This document shows positions 8,590-17,145 of a stretch of DNA of 64,000 bases, piece by piece. The position numbers were made by a program, and so were the translations under genes. The DNA is from Gammaproteobacteria bacterium MFB021 (GTDB lineage Bacteria > Pseudomonadota > Gammaproteobacteria > Pseudomonadales > Halomonadaceae). The first letter of the stretch is position 1. Every line of letters begins with the position of its first letter. The notes beneath the pieces are model-generated. The model made no database searches. It worked only from the letters and a program-made list of their open reading frames with translations, and was not told the DNA's origin. The stretch lies in the NCBI GenBank assembly GCA_000737985.1, contig JNVT01000100.1, positions 1-64,000 on the forward strand, read 5' to 3'.

Positions 8590-10196
8590 CCTTCCCTGCT
8601 ACCGCGATGTTCGGCATCGCCGCGACGCCCCGGCGCGCCTCAGCCACACGCCACCCGGTCAGCCTGCTGCGTCGCGCCCTGACGCTACCGCTGATGGTGC
8701 TGTCGTTCTCTCTTCTCGCCGGCTGCGGGCAGGACGAGGAGACCTCGGCGGCGCGCGACGATGCTCCCGAGAAGACGCAGGAGCAGGATCGACGCATCCG
8801 CGTCGCCATGCTGCAGCCGCCGCGCTCCGGGCTCAATCCGCTCACCGACGACGCCTTCAAGCTGTCGCGCTGGAGCACCGCCGAGACGCTGATTCGGCTC
8901 GATGCCGATGGCGATCCGCAGCCGTTTCTGGCCACCGAATGGGAGCAGCTCGATCCCCAGACCTGGCGCTTCACCATCCGCCCGGACGTGACCTTCCATG
9001 ACGGCACCGCGCTGACTGCCGAGCGCGTGGTAGCCTCGCTCACCGCCGCGACCAACGCCGTGCCCAAGCCGCGCATTCTCGACGGGGTCGAGATGCGCAT
9101 CGAGGCCGACGGCGAGAATGCGGTCATCGTGCGTACCGCGGATGCCGACCCGCTGGTGCCCAACCGGCTCTCCAGCCCGCAGCTGGCGATCATGGCGGCG
9201 AGAGCCTATGCACAGGCGGGCCACGTCGACCCCACCCGTGCGGGTACCGGGCCCTTCGTGCTCACCGAGATCAACGGCACCCAGAGCGCCACCCTCGAGC
9301 GTTATGACGGCTACTGGGGCGAGCGTGCCGAACTCGCCGGCATCGATGCCGACTACGTGCCCGATGGCACCGCCCGTGGCGCCGCGCTGCGTACCGGTAC
9401 GGCGGACGTGGTCGAAGCGGTGCCGGTCTCGCAGGTGGCGCTGATCGACCCGACGCTGATTCACGAAGTGCCGATGCCGCGCACCAACACCCTCTATCTC
9501 AATACCGCCTCCGGGCCGTTCCAGGACCCGGCCCTGCGTGCCGCGGCACGCGAGGCGCTCGACCGTGGTGCCATCGTGCGCACCGTCTACGAGGGTCGTG
9601 CCGACGCCGCCGAGGGGCTGCTGGGCCCGGCGCTGGCCTGGGCGAGCGAGGTACGCCAGCCTGTTCAGCGCACCGCGGCCGCCGAGCCGAAGGGGGCTTC
9701 CATCACCCTGGCCACCTTCACCGACCGTGCCGAGTTGCCGGAAGTGGCGGTACTGCTCGAACAGCAGCTGGAGGCGGCGGGTTTCGACGTCCAGCAGGAG
9801 GTACGCCAGTACGCGCATATCGAGTCCGACATGCTGGCGGGCAAGTTCGACGCCTTCATCCTGTCGCGGGCGACCCTGCTCGACTCCGGCGATCCGGTCG
9901 CCTACATGGTCAGCGACTTCTCCTGCGCGGGCTCGTTCAACATCGCTCAGCTGTGCGACCCGGCGATCGATGCGGCGCTGGCCAAGGCCGGCGATCTGCC
10001 GCCGGGGCCCGAGCGTCGCCAGGCGATCATCGCTGCCGAGGCCGCGATCCTGAAAACGGACGCCGCGGTACCCATGCTCCACGAGCGGGTGATCCAGGGC
10101 GAAGCCACCGATGTGGTCGGGGCGCTGCGTGACCCGCGCGAGCGCGAACTGATCAACGAGCACACCCACTTCCGCCAGGCTGACGATGCCCGCTAG
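8586..10196 (+). CDS. Family 5 substrate-binding lipoprotein of the Opp-type transporter
   Basis: 536 aa from a GTG at 8586 that overlaps the previous stop (GTGA). The lipoprotein signal has lipobox SLLAGC (Cys near residue 47) after a long arginine-containing n-region. The mature part has the SBP_bac_5 pattern: LNPLTDDAFKLSRWSTAETLIRLDADGDPQPFLATEW, then WRFTIRPDVTFHDGTALTAERV, GTGPFVL and the second-lobe LARREALDRGAI-like region. It binds the ligand in the periplasm for the fused permease. Ligand residues cannot be deduced. The Zur-like box makes a zinc complex or metallophore a reasonable candidate; peptide or nickel-chelate binding is the alternative. Confidence 0.85.
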   Translation: MTFPATAMFGIAATPRRASATRHPVSLLRRALTLPLMVLSFSLLAGCGQDEETSAARDDAPEKTQEQDRRIRVAMLQPPRSGLNPLTDDAFKLSRWSTAETLIRLDADGDPQPFLATEWEQLDPQTWRFTIRPDVTFHDGTALTAERVVASLTAATNAVPKPRILDGVEMRIEADGENAVIVRTADADPLVPNRLSSPQLAIMAARAYAQAGHVDPTRAGTGPFVLTEINGTQSATLERYDGYWGERAELAGIDADYVPDGTARGAALRTGTADVVEAVPVSQVALIDPTLIHEVPMPRTNTLYLNTASGPFQDPALRAAAREALDRGAIVRTVYEGRADAAEGLLGPALAWASEVRQPVQRTAAAEPKGASITLATFTDRAELPEVAVLLEQQLEAAGFDVQQEVRQYAHIESDMLAGKFDAFILSRATLLDSGDPVAYMVSDFSCAGSFNIAQLCDPAIDAALAKAGDLPPGPERRQAIIAAEAAILKTDAAVPMLHERVIQGEATDVVGALRDPRERELINEHTHFRQADDAR

Positions 10197-12009
10197 TCAG
10201 CCATCGAGTGTGACCCCGCGGTCTGCCGGGGTGGCATGGCACTGGGAGGCATGGCGCTGGGCGTCGTGGCAGCGCCTGCTGCCGACGCTGTCGCGGCTGG
10301 TGACGCTGGCCGGCGTGGTGGTGCTGGTGGGGCTGCTGCCGTGGCTCTCCGGGCGCGATCCGGCGCTCAGCATTCTGCGCGCCCGCGCCGGCGATCAGAA
10401 TCCGAGCGCGGAGGCGCTGGATGCCATCCGTGCCCAGCTCGGCCTGGCCATGGGGCCGTTCGAGAAGCTGGGGCACTGGCTGAGCGGGCTGTTCCGGGGC
10501 GATGCCGGTGTTTCCTGGATTTCCGGTACCCCGGTGCTGCCGGGCATGCTGCAGGCAGCCCAGGTCTCGCTGACGCTGATGGCGGCAGCGCTGGGCGTGG
10601 CGCTGGTGGTCACCCTGCTGATCTGTCTGCCGACGCTCAAGCGCGGGCTTGCCGGCGGGGCGACGCCGACCTCCGGTGCGCTGGGCGCGACGCTCACCGC
10701 GCTGCCGGAATTTCTGCTCGCGGCGCTCTTGCTGGTGGTCTTTGCCGCCTGGCTCAACTGGCTGCCGCCCTATGGCTGGGGTGACTGGCGCCATCTGATC
10801 CTACCGGCGGTGGCCCTCGGCCTGCCCGGCGGCGGATTGCTGGGGCGGCTGTTCAGCGATGCGCTGACAGCGGCGTTCGCCGAGCGCTGGGTAGTGACCT
10901 GGCACGTGGCCGGATTTGCGCGCCGGCGTATCGCTCTGGCGGCGATCCAGCGCACCCTGCCCAGCCTGCTGCCGCAGGTGGGGCTGGTGATGGTGGGGCT
11001 GACCGGTGGCGCGATCGCGGTGGAGCAGGTGTTCTCCATCCCCGGGTTGGGGCGGGCCACCCTGGGGGCCGCCTCGGCCCAGGACCTGCCCGCACTGCAG
11101 ACCGGTATCCTGATTCTGCTCGTCATTGCCATCGTGCTGGGTGGCGCCGCCAACCTGTGCCGCGGCCTGCTGCTGGGGCGCACGCTGCGTGCCGGCGCGG
11201 TGCCGGTGGCGGTGACGCCACCCCGCCCTGGGCGTTGGCGCTGGCTGGTGCCCACCCTGGCGGCGGTAGCGCTCGCGCTGATCATCGTCGCCGGGCTGGG
11301 GCGTGACCCGCTGAGCTCGGCCTATCTGCGGCTGCAGCCGCCGAGCCTGGCGCTGCCGCTGGGGGCCGACGGGATCGGTCGCGATATCCTGGCGCGGGTC
11401 AGCCATGGCGCGCTCTCGACCATGGGCATGGCGCTGCTGGCGGTGGGCATCACCTTCGTGCTCGGAGTGACGATCGGGCTGATGCCGCGTCTCGCCGCCG
11501 GGCCGATCGAGATCACCAACGCCACCCCGCCGGTGATCGCCGGGCTGGTCGTCGCCGGTCTGATGGGGCCGAGCGCCAGCGGCGCGGTGATCGCGGTCAC
11601 CCTGGTGAGCTGGGCGCCGCTGGCGGCCCACACCGCGGCGCTGGTGACCGAAACGCTGGGCCAGCCGCACGTGCGCATCACCCCGATGCTCGGCGTGGGG
11701 CGGCTGCGCCTGCTCACCCGCTACCTGTTGCCGGCGGTGGTCGGCCCGGTGTTCCGCCACGCCATGCTGCGCCTGCCGGGCACCGCACTGGCGCTGGCGG
11801 CGCTGGGCTTTCTCGGGCTGGGGCCACGGCCACCGGCGCCCGAGTGGGGGCTGCTGCTGGCCGAGAGCCTGCCCTATCTCGAGCGCGCGCCCTGGGCGGT
11901 GCTGGTGCCCGCGCTGGCGCTGGTGCTGATGTCGATCCTGGCGGTTTCGCTCTCCAGCGCCGGGTTGCTGCCGCGGTGGCGTCGGGCGGCAGCGCCGGTT
12001 TCAGCCTGA
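10186..12009 (+). CDS. Fused DppB-DppC type ABC permease
   Basis: 607-aa integral membrane protein carrying two permease halves in one chain; most Opp/Dpp/Nik systems use two separate ~300-aa subunits. The first half (about 30-335) ends with the DppB-like block AVEQVFSIPGLGRATLGAASAQD. The second (about 345-600) begins with the DppC-like LPLGADGIGRDILARVSHGAL motif near 390-408 and ends with FLGLGPRPPAPEWGLLLAE. The ATG overlaps the binding-protein stop by 11 bp. It completes an ATPase-ATPase-SBP-permease operon under one Zur-like box. Its last ~43 bp recur, with three changes, at 20558-20600. Confidence 0.88.
   Translation: MPASQPSSVTPRSAGVAWHWEAWRWASWQRLLPTLSRLVTLAGVVVLVGLLPWLSGRDPALSILRARAGDQNPSAEALDAIRAQLGLAMGPFEKLGHWLSGLFRGDAGVSWISGTPVLPGMLQAAQVSLTLMAAALGVALVVTLLICLPTLKRGLAGGATPTSGALGATLTALPEFLLAALLLVVFAAWLNWLPPYGWGDWRHLILPAVALGLPGGGLLGRLFSDALTAAFAERWVVTWHVAGFARRRIALAAIQRTLPSLLPQVGLVMVGLTGGAIAVEQVFSIPGLGRATLGAASAQDLPALQTGILILLVIAIVLGGAANLCRGLLLGRTLRAGAVPVAVTPPRPGRWRWLVPTLAAVALALIIVAGLGRDPLSSAYLRLQPPSLALPLGADGIGRDILARVSHGALSTMGMALLAVGITFVLGVTIGLMPRLAAGPIEITNATPPVIAGLVVAGLMGPSASGAVIAVTLVSWAPLAAHTAALVTETLGQPHVRITPMLGVGRLRLLTRYLLPAVVGPVFRHAMLRLPGTALALAALGFLGLGPRPPAPEWGLLLAESLPYLERAPWAVLVPALALVLMSILAVSLSSAGLLPRWRRAAAPVSA
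11949..11991 (+). repeat. Direct-repeat scar, left copy (end of permease gene)
   Basis: These 43 bp at the 3' end of the permease gene match 20558-20600 in 40 of 43 positions, in the same orientation. The pair brackets the transketolase/TRAP module. Confidence 0.7.
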
Positions 12010-12043
12010 ACGCCTGTGGCTACCGTGTTCGCGTGAGTGGGTC

Positions 12044-12739
12044 TCAGCTACCCGCATACGAGCGCATCGTCTGCTGGTTCCAGGTCTCGAAGTGATCGAA
12101 CATGGCCTGGCGCGCCAGGTCGGGATCCCTCGCCTTGATCGCTGCGACGATGGCGATATGGGTTTCGTTGGTCTTCTTGAGGGACTGGGGGGATTGGCGC
12201 GCGAGCACGCGGCGGTGGTGAAGCACTTTTTTCAGCACCGACGAAAGCCCCTGGAAAATGATCAGAATGGCAGGATTGCCGGCCATGATCGCCAGCTGTT
12301 CGTGGAACTCGTAGTCGGCCTGGAGGCCGTCGTTGATATCCGTGGTGGTGACGATGCGCTCGCAGAGCTGCTCCAGTGTCTCCAGCTCCTGGGCGGTGTG
12401 ATGCGTCGCCGCGGCCTGGATGATCTCGCGTTCGAACATCTCCCGCGCCGTTTCCATGTGATCGACGGAGATATAGTTCAACTTCAGGGCCAGTTCGAAG
12501 TAGAGCTGGATGAAGACGGGTTCGGGCATTTTCAGGAAGGTGCCCGAACCCTGCCGGCGCTCGATGAATCCCAGGCTCTGGAGCACCGACAGCAGATTCC
12601 TGACCGATGAGCGATGCATCGAGAAGCGCTCGCACAGCGTTCTTTCCGGCGGCAGTTTCAGACGTCCATCGCGGGACAGTTCCGATACCGAAACGAAGTC
12701 GTGCAATTTGGCCAGAAGGTCGGAATCAATCTCGCTCAT
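12044..12739 (-). CDS. GntR/FadR-family transcriptional regulator
   Basis: 231 aa. The N-terminal winged helix (about 10-75) contains RLKLPPERTLCERFSMHRSSVRNLLSVLQSLGFIERRQGSGTF, a classic GntR pattern. The C-terminal FCD ligand domain (about 95-225) includes DYEFHEQLAIMAGNP and the closing HFETWNQQ segment, with the acidic and His residues that bind metal and carboxylate or sugar-acid ligands. It lies 53 bp downstream of the SDR gene on the same strand, so it may be the last gene of the transketolase/TRAP operon. The TGGTNNACCA palindromes upstream of that operon are plausible targets. Confidence 0.85.
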   Translation of the reverse strand: MSEIDSDLLAKLHDFVSVSELSRDGRLKLPPERTLCERFSMHRSSVRNLLSVLQSLGFIERRQGSGTFLKMPEPVFIQLYFELALKLNYISVDHMETAREMFEREIIQAAATHHTAQELETLEQLCERIVTTTDINDGLQADYEFHEQLAIMAGNPAILIIFQGLSSVLKKVLHHRRVLARQSPQSLKKTNETHIAIVAAIKARDPDLARQAMFDHFETWNQQTMRSYAGS

Positions 12740-12792
12740 AGGCGTTCCAGTCGCTGCCGTCGGTCGAAAGAGGTCGGCGGCAGCTTAGCATG

Positions 12793-13545
12793 TCAATGAA
12801 TGTGCATACCGCCGTTCACATCGATCGTGGCACCGGTGATATAGCTGGAGAGGTCGCTGGCCAGGAACAGGAATGCATTGGCGACATCGTCGGGTAGACC
12901 GAGCCGCTTGAGTGGAATCCCTTCGAGGATCGGAGCCTTCATTTCCTCGGTCAACTTGCCGGCGGTGATGTCGGTATCGATCAGCCCGGGCGTCACCGAG
13001 TTGACGCGAATGCCGAAGGCCCCCAGCTCGCGGGCCATCGCCTTGCCCAGGCCCAGCATCCCGGCCTTGGCGGCGCTGTAGTGGGGGCCGCCGAAAATAC
13101 CGCCGCCGCGCTGCGCCGAAACCGAAGAGGTGTTGGCGATTGCGCCACCGCCCGCTGCCTTCATGTGCGGCACCACGGCCTGGGACATGTAGAGCATACC
13201 GCGCAGGTTGACGTCGAGGATGCGGTCGTAGCCCTCGGGGTCGATCTCTTCGAACTTCACCGGCTGGGTGATACCGGCGTTATTGATGAGCACATCGATC
13301 TTGCCGAATCGTTCTAGCGCGCGCTCGACCACGTCGCGGCACTCCTCGCGGCGGGTGACATTGGCCACCACCACCAGACAGCGCTCGGGGTCGAACGTCT
13401 GGCGTACCGCTTCGCAGGCCGCCTCGTCGATATCGGAAATGACGACGCTGGCGCCGTGTTCGTGGAACAGTCTGGCGGTCTTCAAGCCGATGCCACGGGC
13501 ACCGGCGGCGCCCGTGATGAGGCAGACCTTGTTGTCGAGAAGCAT
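12793..13545 (-). CDS. SDR-family NAD(P)-dependent oxidoreductase
   Basis: 250 aa from the ATG at 13545, which has a GGAG ribosome site about 9 bp upstream; an in-frame ATG farther out overlaps the preceding gene. Classical short-chain dehydrogenase: cofactor motif TGAAGARGIG near the N-terminus, NNAG, catalytic Ser in NTSSVSA, YSAAK, and the C-terminal SSYITGATIDVNGG. Asp in VISDIDEAA after beta-2 suggests NAD(H) preference. As part of the kinase-free transketolase/TRAP operon it probably oxidises or reduces a sugar or sugar acid imported by the TRAP system. The substrate is unknown. Confidence 0.85.
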   Translation of the reverse strand: MLLDNKVCLITGAAGARGIGLKTARLFHEHGASVVISDIDEAACEAVRQTFDPERCLVVVANVTRREECRDVVERALERFGKIDVLINNAGITQPVKFEEIDPEGYDRILDVNLRGMLYMSQAVVPHMKAAGGGAIANTSSVSAQRGGGIFGGPHYSAAKAGMLGLGKAMARELGAFGIRVNSVTPGLIDTDITAGKLTEEMKAPILEGIPLKRLGLPDDVANAFLFLASDLSSYITGATIDVNGGMHIH

Positions 13546-13562
13546 GCGGATATCTCCAGGCA

Positions 13563-14396
13563 TCATTGAAGGTTGTCGAGCCATTCGAGGGAACGGCCGA
13601 GTTTTTCCTCGATCAGATCGAGAGGCAGTGGCTTGGCGTCCCGCCAGGGTTGCGCCTGGGGGTCCCGGTGGAGCCGGAAGGGAAGTTCCAGCGAGAACGG
13701 CCGCTCGGCGGCCATGAGGGCGCGGAGCACGCGGGTCTCGTCGATATCGCTGTCGCCGAGTTCGGTGAAGTCGTACCCGTTGGCCGTGCGGCGGCAGGGC
13801 TTGATGTGAAAGTGATCCGCCAGCGGCAGGGCCTGCTCGATGTCCGCCTCGGGTGAGCGTGCGGGCTGGTGCGAGAGCAGGTTGCCGCAGTCGTAGTTGA
13901 TGCCGAAGGTCGCATCATCGAGGGTGGCCATCAGCGCCGGTATATCGCCGGCATGATCGAGCATGTTGGGTTCGCCGTTGCCGGGGTTCTCGAGCAGGAT
14001 GTGCACGCCATGGTGGCGCGCGATATGGCCGATTCGCTCGGCATGGGCGAGAAAGCGGGCCCGGTTGCCGAGCGTCGCGGCATTGGTGATGACGAACTGG
14101 GCGCCGAGTGCCGCGGCGAATCGGCAGCGCGCTTCGAGTCGCGCCGGGGCGTTGTCGAGTCCGAGATCGATATGACCGGAGAAGTAGCGGCAGTGCTGAT
14201 CGAGACCGCGCATCTCGCGACACAGGTCGTCGGCCAGCGCCAGGGTCAGGTCGGCATCGGTGAACGCCTCCACGTAGCCGTCGATGAAGGCGAACTCGAC
14301 TTGGCGCACGCCGCAGCGGGCCAGGGACGGCAGGATACGGTCGAAGCCGTAACCGTCGTAGGCCGCCGTGCTGACGGAACATGAAAGCGCGCTCAT
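13563..14396 (-). CDS. Xylose isomerase-like TIM-barrel sugar isomerase/epimerase
   Basis: 277 aa starting MSALSCSVSTAAYDGYGF at 14396, coupled by ATGA to the dehydrogenase upstream. Features of the AP-endonuclease-2-like TIM barrel are visible: FAFIDGYVEAF, GHIDLGLDN, HGVHILLENPGNGEPNML (metal-binding Glu), FGINYDCGN, HFHIKPC and FSLELPF. Such proteins isomerise or epimerise keto sugars or hydroxypyruvate-like compounds using a divalent metal. It acts beside an LtnD-type dehydrogenase and a split transketolase, so a role in rearranging a non-phosphorylated sugar or sugar acid is likely. The exact reaction cannot be assigned. Confidence 0.8.
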   Translation of the reverse strand: MSALSCSVSTAAYDGYGFDRILPSLARCGVRQVEFAFIDGYVEAFTDADLTLALADDLCREMRGLDQHCRYFSGHIDLGLDNAPARLEARCRFAAALGAQFVITNAATLGNRARFLAHAERIGHIARHHGVHILLENPGNGEPNMLDHAGDIPALMATLDDATFGINYDCGNLLSHQPARSPEADIEQALPLADHFHIKPCRRTANGYDFTELGDSDIDETRVLRALMAAERPFSLELPFRLHRDPQAQPWRDAKPLPLDLIEEKLGRSLEWLDNLQ

Positions 14397-15301
14397 GCCT
14401 GGCCGTCTCCCTCGGGGTCGCAGCCGTTGAGCCGGCGATAGGTGCGGATCAACTGGCTGTCGTCCAGACGGCCTTCGCCGCCCTCGGCCGTGGCCACGAA
14501 GAGCTGATGCGCGCTGTGGGCGAGAGGCGTGTAGGCCCGCGACGAAGCGGCGGCGTCGCAGACGATGCCCAGGTCCTTGCAGAAGATATCGATGGCGCTG
14601 GTGACCTCCCCCGGCGGCGCGACCATTCGCGGCCCCCGGTCGCGCAGCATCCAGCTCGAGGCGGCCGACCCCTGGACCAGCTCGAGGGCGACCTGCCGGT
14701 CGATGCCGCTCTTCTCGGCCAGGGCCAGCGCTTCCGCCGCCGCTGCGATATGCACCCCGCACAGCAGCTGATTGACCGCCTTCATGGCCGCGCCCTGCCC
14801 GGGGCGATCGCCGACCTCGAAGATCGCCTGGCCGAGGATGTCGAACAGCACACGACAGCGCGCGAGTGATGGTGCCTCGCCGGCGGCCATGATGCTGAGT
14901 GTGCCGGCTTTCGCGCCCACCACGCCGCCCGATACCGGTGCATCCACGTAGTGAAGATCCGGCCGCACGGCCGCGACCTCGGCGGCCAGCGCTGCGGCAT
15001 CGGCCGGCGCGACGGTGGACATCTGCACGATGCAGGCGTCTGCGGGCAGCTGTGATACCAGCCCGCCGGCGACGAGTGCATCCGAGAACAGCAGCGCGCG
15101 AATCTGCGCGGCGTTGACCACCATGATCACCAGCGCCTCGACGCTGTCGATAGCGGCCTTGTGACCGGACGCCTGGCGGTGAAAGGCATCGGCACGCTCG
15201 CTCAGTGCGTCCAGAGCGAGCACCTCGAGCCCGGCCTGGTCGAGGTTCTCGGCCATGGGCCAGCCCATGGCACCCAAGCCTGCAACAGCGACTCTCTTCA
15301 T
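14393..15301 (-). CDS. 3-hydroxyisobutyrate dehydrogenase-family NAD-dependent oxidoreductase (LtnD-like)
   Basis: 302 aa beta-hydroxyacid dehydrogenase. The N-terminal Rossmann motif is VAGLGAMGWPMAENL. The substrate block is YVDAPVSGGVVGAKAGTLSIMAAG and the catalytic Lys lies in GQGAAMKAVNQLLCGVHIAAAAEAL. The C-terminal helical domain has FCKDLGIVCDAA, as in the L-threonate/D-erythronate dehydrogenase (LtnD/DenD) group. It would oxidise a hydroxyl of a short sugar acid with NAD+. It sits between the TRAP permease and the TIM-barrel isomerase with a 4-bp overlap to the latter. No 3-oxo-tetronate kinase follows, unlike typical threonate pathways. Confidence 0.82.
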   Translation of the reverse strand: MKRVAVAGLGAMGWPMAENLDQAGLEVLALDALSERADAFHRQASGHKAAIDSVEALVIMVVNAAQIRALLFSDALVAGGLVSQLPADACIVQMSTVAPADAAALAAEVAAVRPDLHYVDAPVSGGVVGAKAGTLSIMAAGEAPSLARCRVLFDILGQAIFEVGDRPGQGAAMKAVNQLLCGVHIAAAAEALALAEKSGIDRQVALELVQGSAASSWMLRDRGPRMVAPPGEVTSAIDIFCKDLGIVCDAAASSRAYTPLAHSAHQLFVATAEGGEGRLDDSQLIRTYRRLNGCDPEGDGQA

Positions 15302-15310
15302 CAGGATTCC

Positions 15311-16570
15311 TCAGTAAAGGATCAGTGCGGGCACGTACGAGACGAGCAGCAGCACGCTGATCGCGACGAGATAGAACGGGATGAGTTCGCGCACGACGCT
15401 GCCGATGCGCTCGCGCGCGATGGCCGAGGCGACGAACAGGGTGGTACCGATAGGCGGTGTGAACAGCCCGATGCTCAGGTTCACGCACATGATGATGCCG
15501 AGCTGGACCAGATCCATGCCGATGGCGTTGGCGATCGAGACCAGGGTCGGCCCCAGCAGCAGGATCGCCGCCGGTAGATCGAGGAACATGCCGATGAACA
15601 GCAGCAGCAGGTTGATCGCCAGAATGACCAGGATCGGATTGCCGAGGGTATCCACCGCCCACTGGGCCACCGCCTGGGGCACGCCACCGCTGGTGAGGAT
15701 GTAAGCGATGATATTGGCGGCGGCAATGATCAGCATGACCATGCCGGTGGTCACCACCGTGCCCGAGAGCGCGGCGACCACGCGGGCGAGGGTCAGGTCG
15801 CGGTAGATCAGCGCACTGACCACCAGCGCGTAGGCCATGGCGATGATGCTGACCTCCGTGGGCGTGGCGATACCGGTGCGCAGCAGCACCAGAATGATCA
15901 CCGGCATCAGCAGGGCGGGCAGTGCCGTGATCAGGATGCTCCGGACCTCCTGTGCGGTGTACTTCAAGGTGAGGCGTGGAAAGTTGCGGCGCTTTCCGGT
16001 CACGTAGCAGGCGGTCATCATCCCGATCGCCAGCATCAGCGCCGGCAGCACGCCGGCAATGAACAGCGCCGCGATGGAGACATTGGAGACCGTGGCGAAC
16101 AGGATCAGCGGGATCGACGGCGGCATCAGACCGGCGATCACCGACGACGAAGCGGTGACCGCGGCGCCGAAGGCGCCAGGGTAGCCCTCTCTCTTCTGCC
16201 AGGGGATGAGCATCGACCCCAGCGCCGACGCCTCGGCAACGGCAGAGCCGGAAACACCGCCGAAGATCGTCGAACCGACCACGTTGACCTGGCCGAGCCC
16301 GCCGGGGTACTTGCCGACCAGCATCGAGGCGAGCGCCACCAGGCGCTGCCCCAGCTTGCCGGACATCATCAGGCTGCCGGAGAGCACGAAGAACGGAATC
16401 GCCAGCAGCGGAAAGCTCTGGGTCGGCTGGAAGATCTTCATCACCACCATGCTCGAAGGCATCGAGCCGAACACCGACAGCGCCGTCCAGCCGCTGATCA
16501 CCAGCGAATAGCCCACCGGCATCGCCATCAGCATGAGCAGCACGAAGGAGATCAACATGTTGACTGTCAT
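15311..16570 (-). CDS. TRAP transporter large permease (DctM family)
   Basis: 419-aa 12-helix-type membrane subunit of a tripartite ATP-independent periplasmic transporter, driven by an ion gradient. It starts MTVNMLISFVLLMLMAMPVGYSL and carries typical DctM segments: AIPFFVLSGSLMMSGKLGQRLV, VGSTIFGGVSGSAVAEASALGSMLIP, ITASSSVIAGLMPPSIPLI-like and LSIGLFTPPIGTTLFVAS. The start overlaps the DctQ stop (ATGA). It works with the DctQ and DctP genes immediately upstream. The substrate is probably the sugar or sugar acid handled by the flanking dehydrogenase, isomerase and transketolase. Confidence 0.92.
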   Translation of the reverse strand: MTVNMLISFVLLMLMAMPVGYSLVISGWTALSVFGSMPSSMVVMKIFQPTQSFPLLAIPFFVLSGSLMMSGKLGQRLVALASMLVGKYPGGLGQVNVVGSTIFGGVSGSAVAEASALGSMLIPWQKREGYPGAFGAAVTASSSVIAGLMPPSIPLILFATVSNVSIAALFIAGVLPALMLAIGMMTACYVTGKRRNFPRLTLKYTAQEVRSILITALPALLMPVIILVLLRTGIATPTEVSIIAMAYALVVSALIYRDLTLARVVAALSGTVVTTGMVMLIIAAANIIAYILTSGGVPQAVAQWAVDTLGNPILVILAINLLLLFIGMFLDLPAAILLLGPTLVSIANAIGMDLVQLGIIMCVNLSIGLFTPPIGTTLFVASAIARERIGSVVRELIPFYLVAISVLLLVSYVPALILY

Positions 16571-17130
16571 GAGGCTTCCTCCCCGTGGGTCGCCAGCGAC
16601 TCGGCGACCGGCACCCGGCGGTCGAGCGCGATGAGAACGTTGAGCAGGGAAACCAGTGCCAGGCCAGCGAAGCCGACGACGACCGACCAGTAGGACCACG
16701 ACATGGCGATACCGGTAATGGGCAGGCGCTGGCCGCCCGCGATGGCGACCACGTCCAGCCCGTGCCAGGCGATGAGTGCGAAGGCGACGACCGCGAGCAG
16801 GTTGGTCGCGAGACCGATCACACGTCGCAACGGCTGCGGCAGCCGTTCGACCACTGCCTCGATCCCGATATGCTCGTTCTTGGCCGCGGTCGCGACGATC
16901 GCGCACATGGTGAGCCACGGAAACAGGATGTTGGGGACTTCCGACGTCCAGTCGAGATTCGTCTCCCACACGTAGCGCACGAACACGGCCGCCAGCAGCG
17001 TGGCGAACATCACCAGCAGCGAGAGAATGCCGAGCCACTTGAACAGGTGATGAATCGCGGCTTTCAGGCGCAGCGGGGGCGAACCGGGATACCCCGGTTC
17101 GCCATGCCTTCCTGCGATGACATCAGACAT
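16567..17130 (-). CDS. TRAP transporter small permease (DctQ family)
   Basis: 187 aa with four predicted membrane segments (about 33-52, 66-84, 104-124, 146-168). The WETNLDWTSEVPNILFPWLTMCAIVATAAKNEHIGIE block is characteristic of DctQ subunits. It lies 15 bp after the binding-protein gene and overlaps the large permease by 4 bp, so all three subunits are probably translated from one message. Confidence 0.88.
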   Translation of the reverse strand: MSDVIAGRHGEPGYPGSPPLRLKAAIHHLFKWLGILSLLVMFATLLAAVFVRYVWETNLDWTSEVPNILFPWLTMCAIVATAAKNEHIGIEAVVERLPQPLRRVIGLATNLLAVVAFALIAWHGLDVVAIAGGQRLPITGIAMSWSYWSVVVGFAGLALVSLLNVLIALDRRVPVAESLATHGEEAS

Positions 17131-17145
17131 GGCGAACGCTCCCGT

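Noticed and set aside
8685-10169. 494-codon open frame antisense to the binding-protein gene
   Set aside because: His/Arg/Gln-rich composition typical of an antisense frame; the plus strand encodes a complete lipoprotein.
14397-15662. Upstream extension of the TIM-barrel frame to ~699 codons
   Set aside because: The extension overlaps two real genes in another frame; homology begins at MSALSCSV and the ATGA overlap marks the start at 14396.
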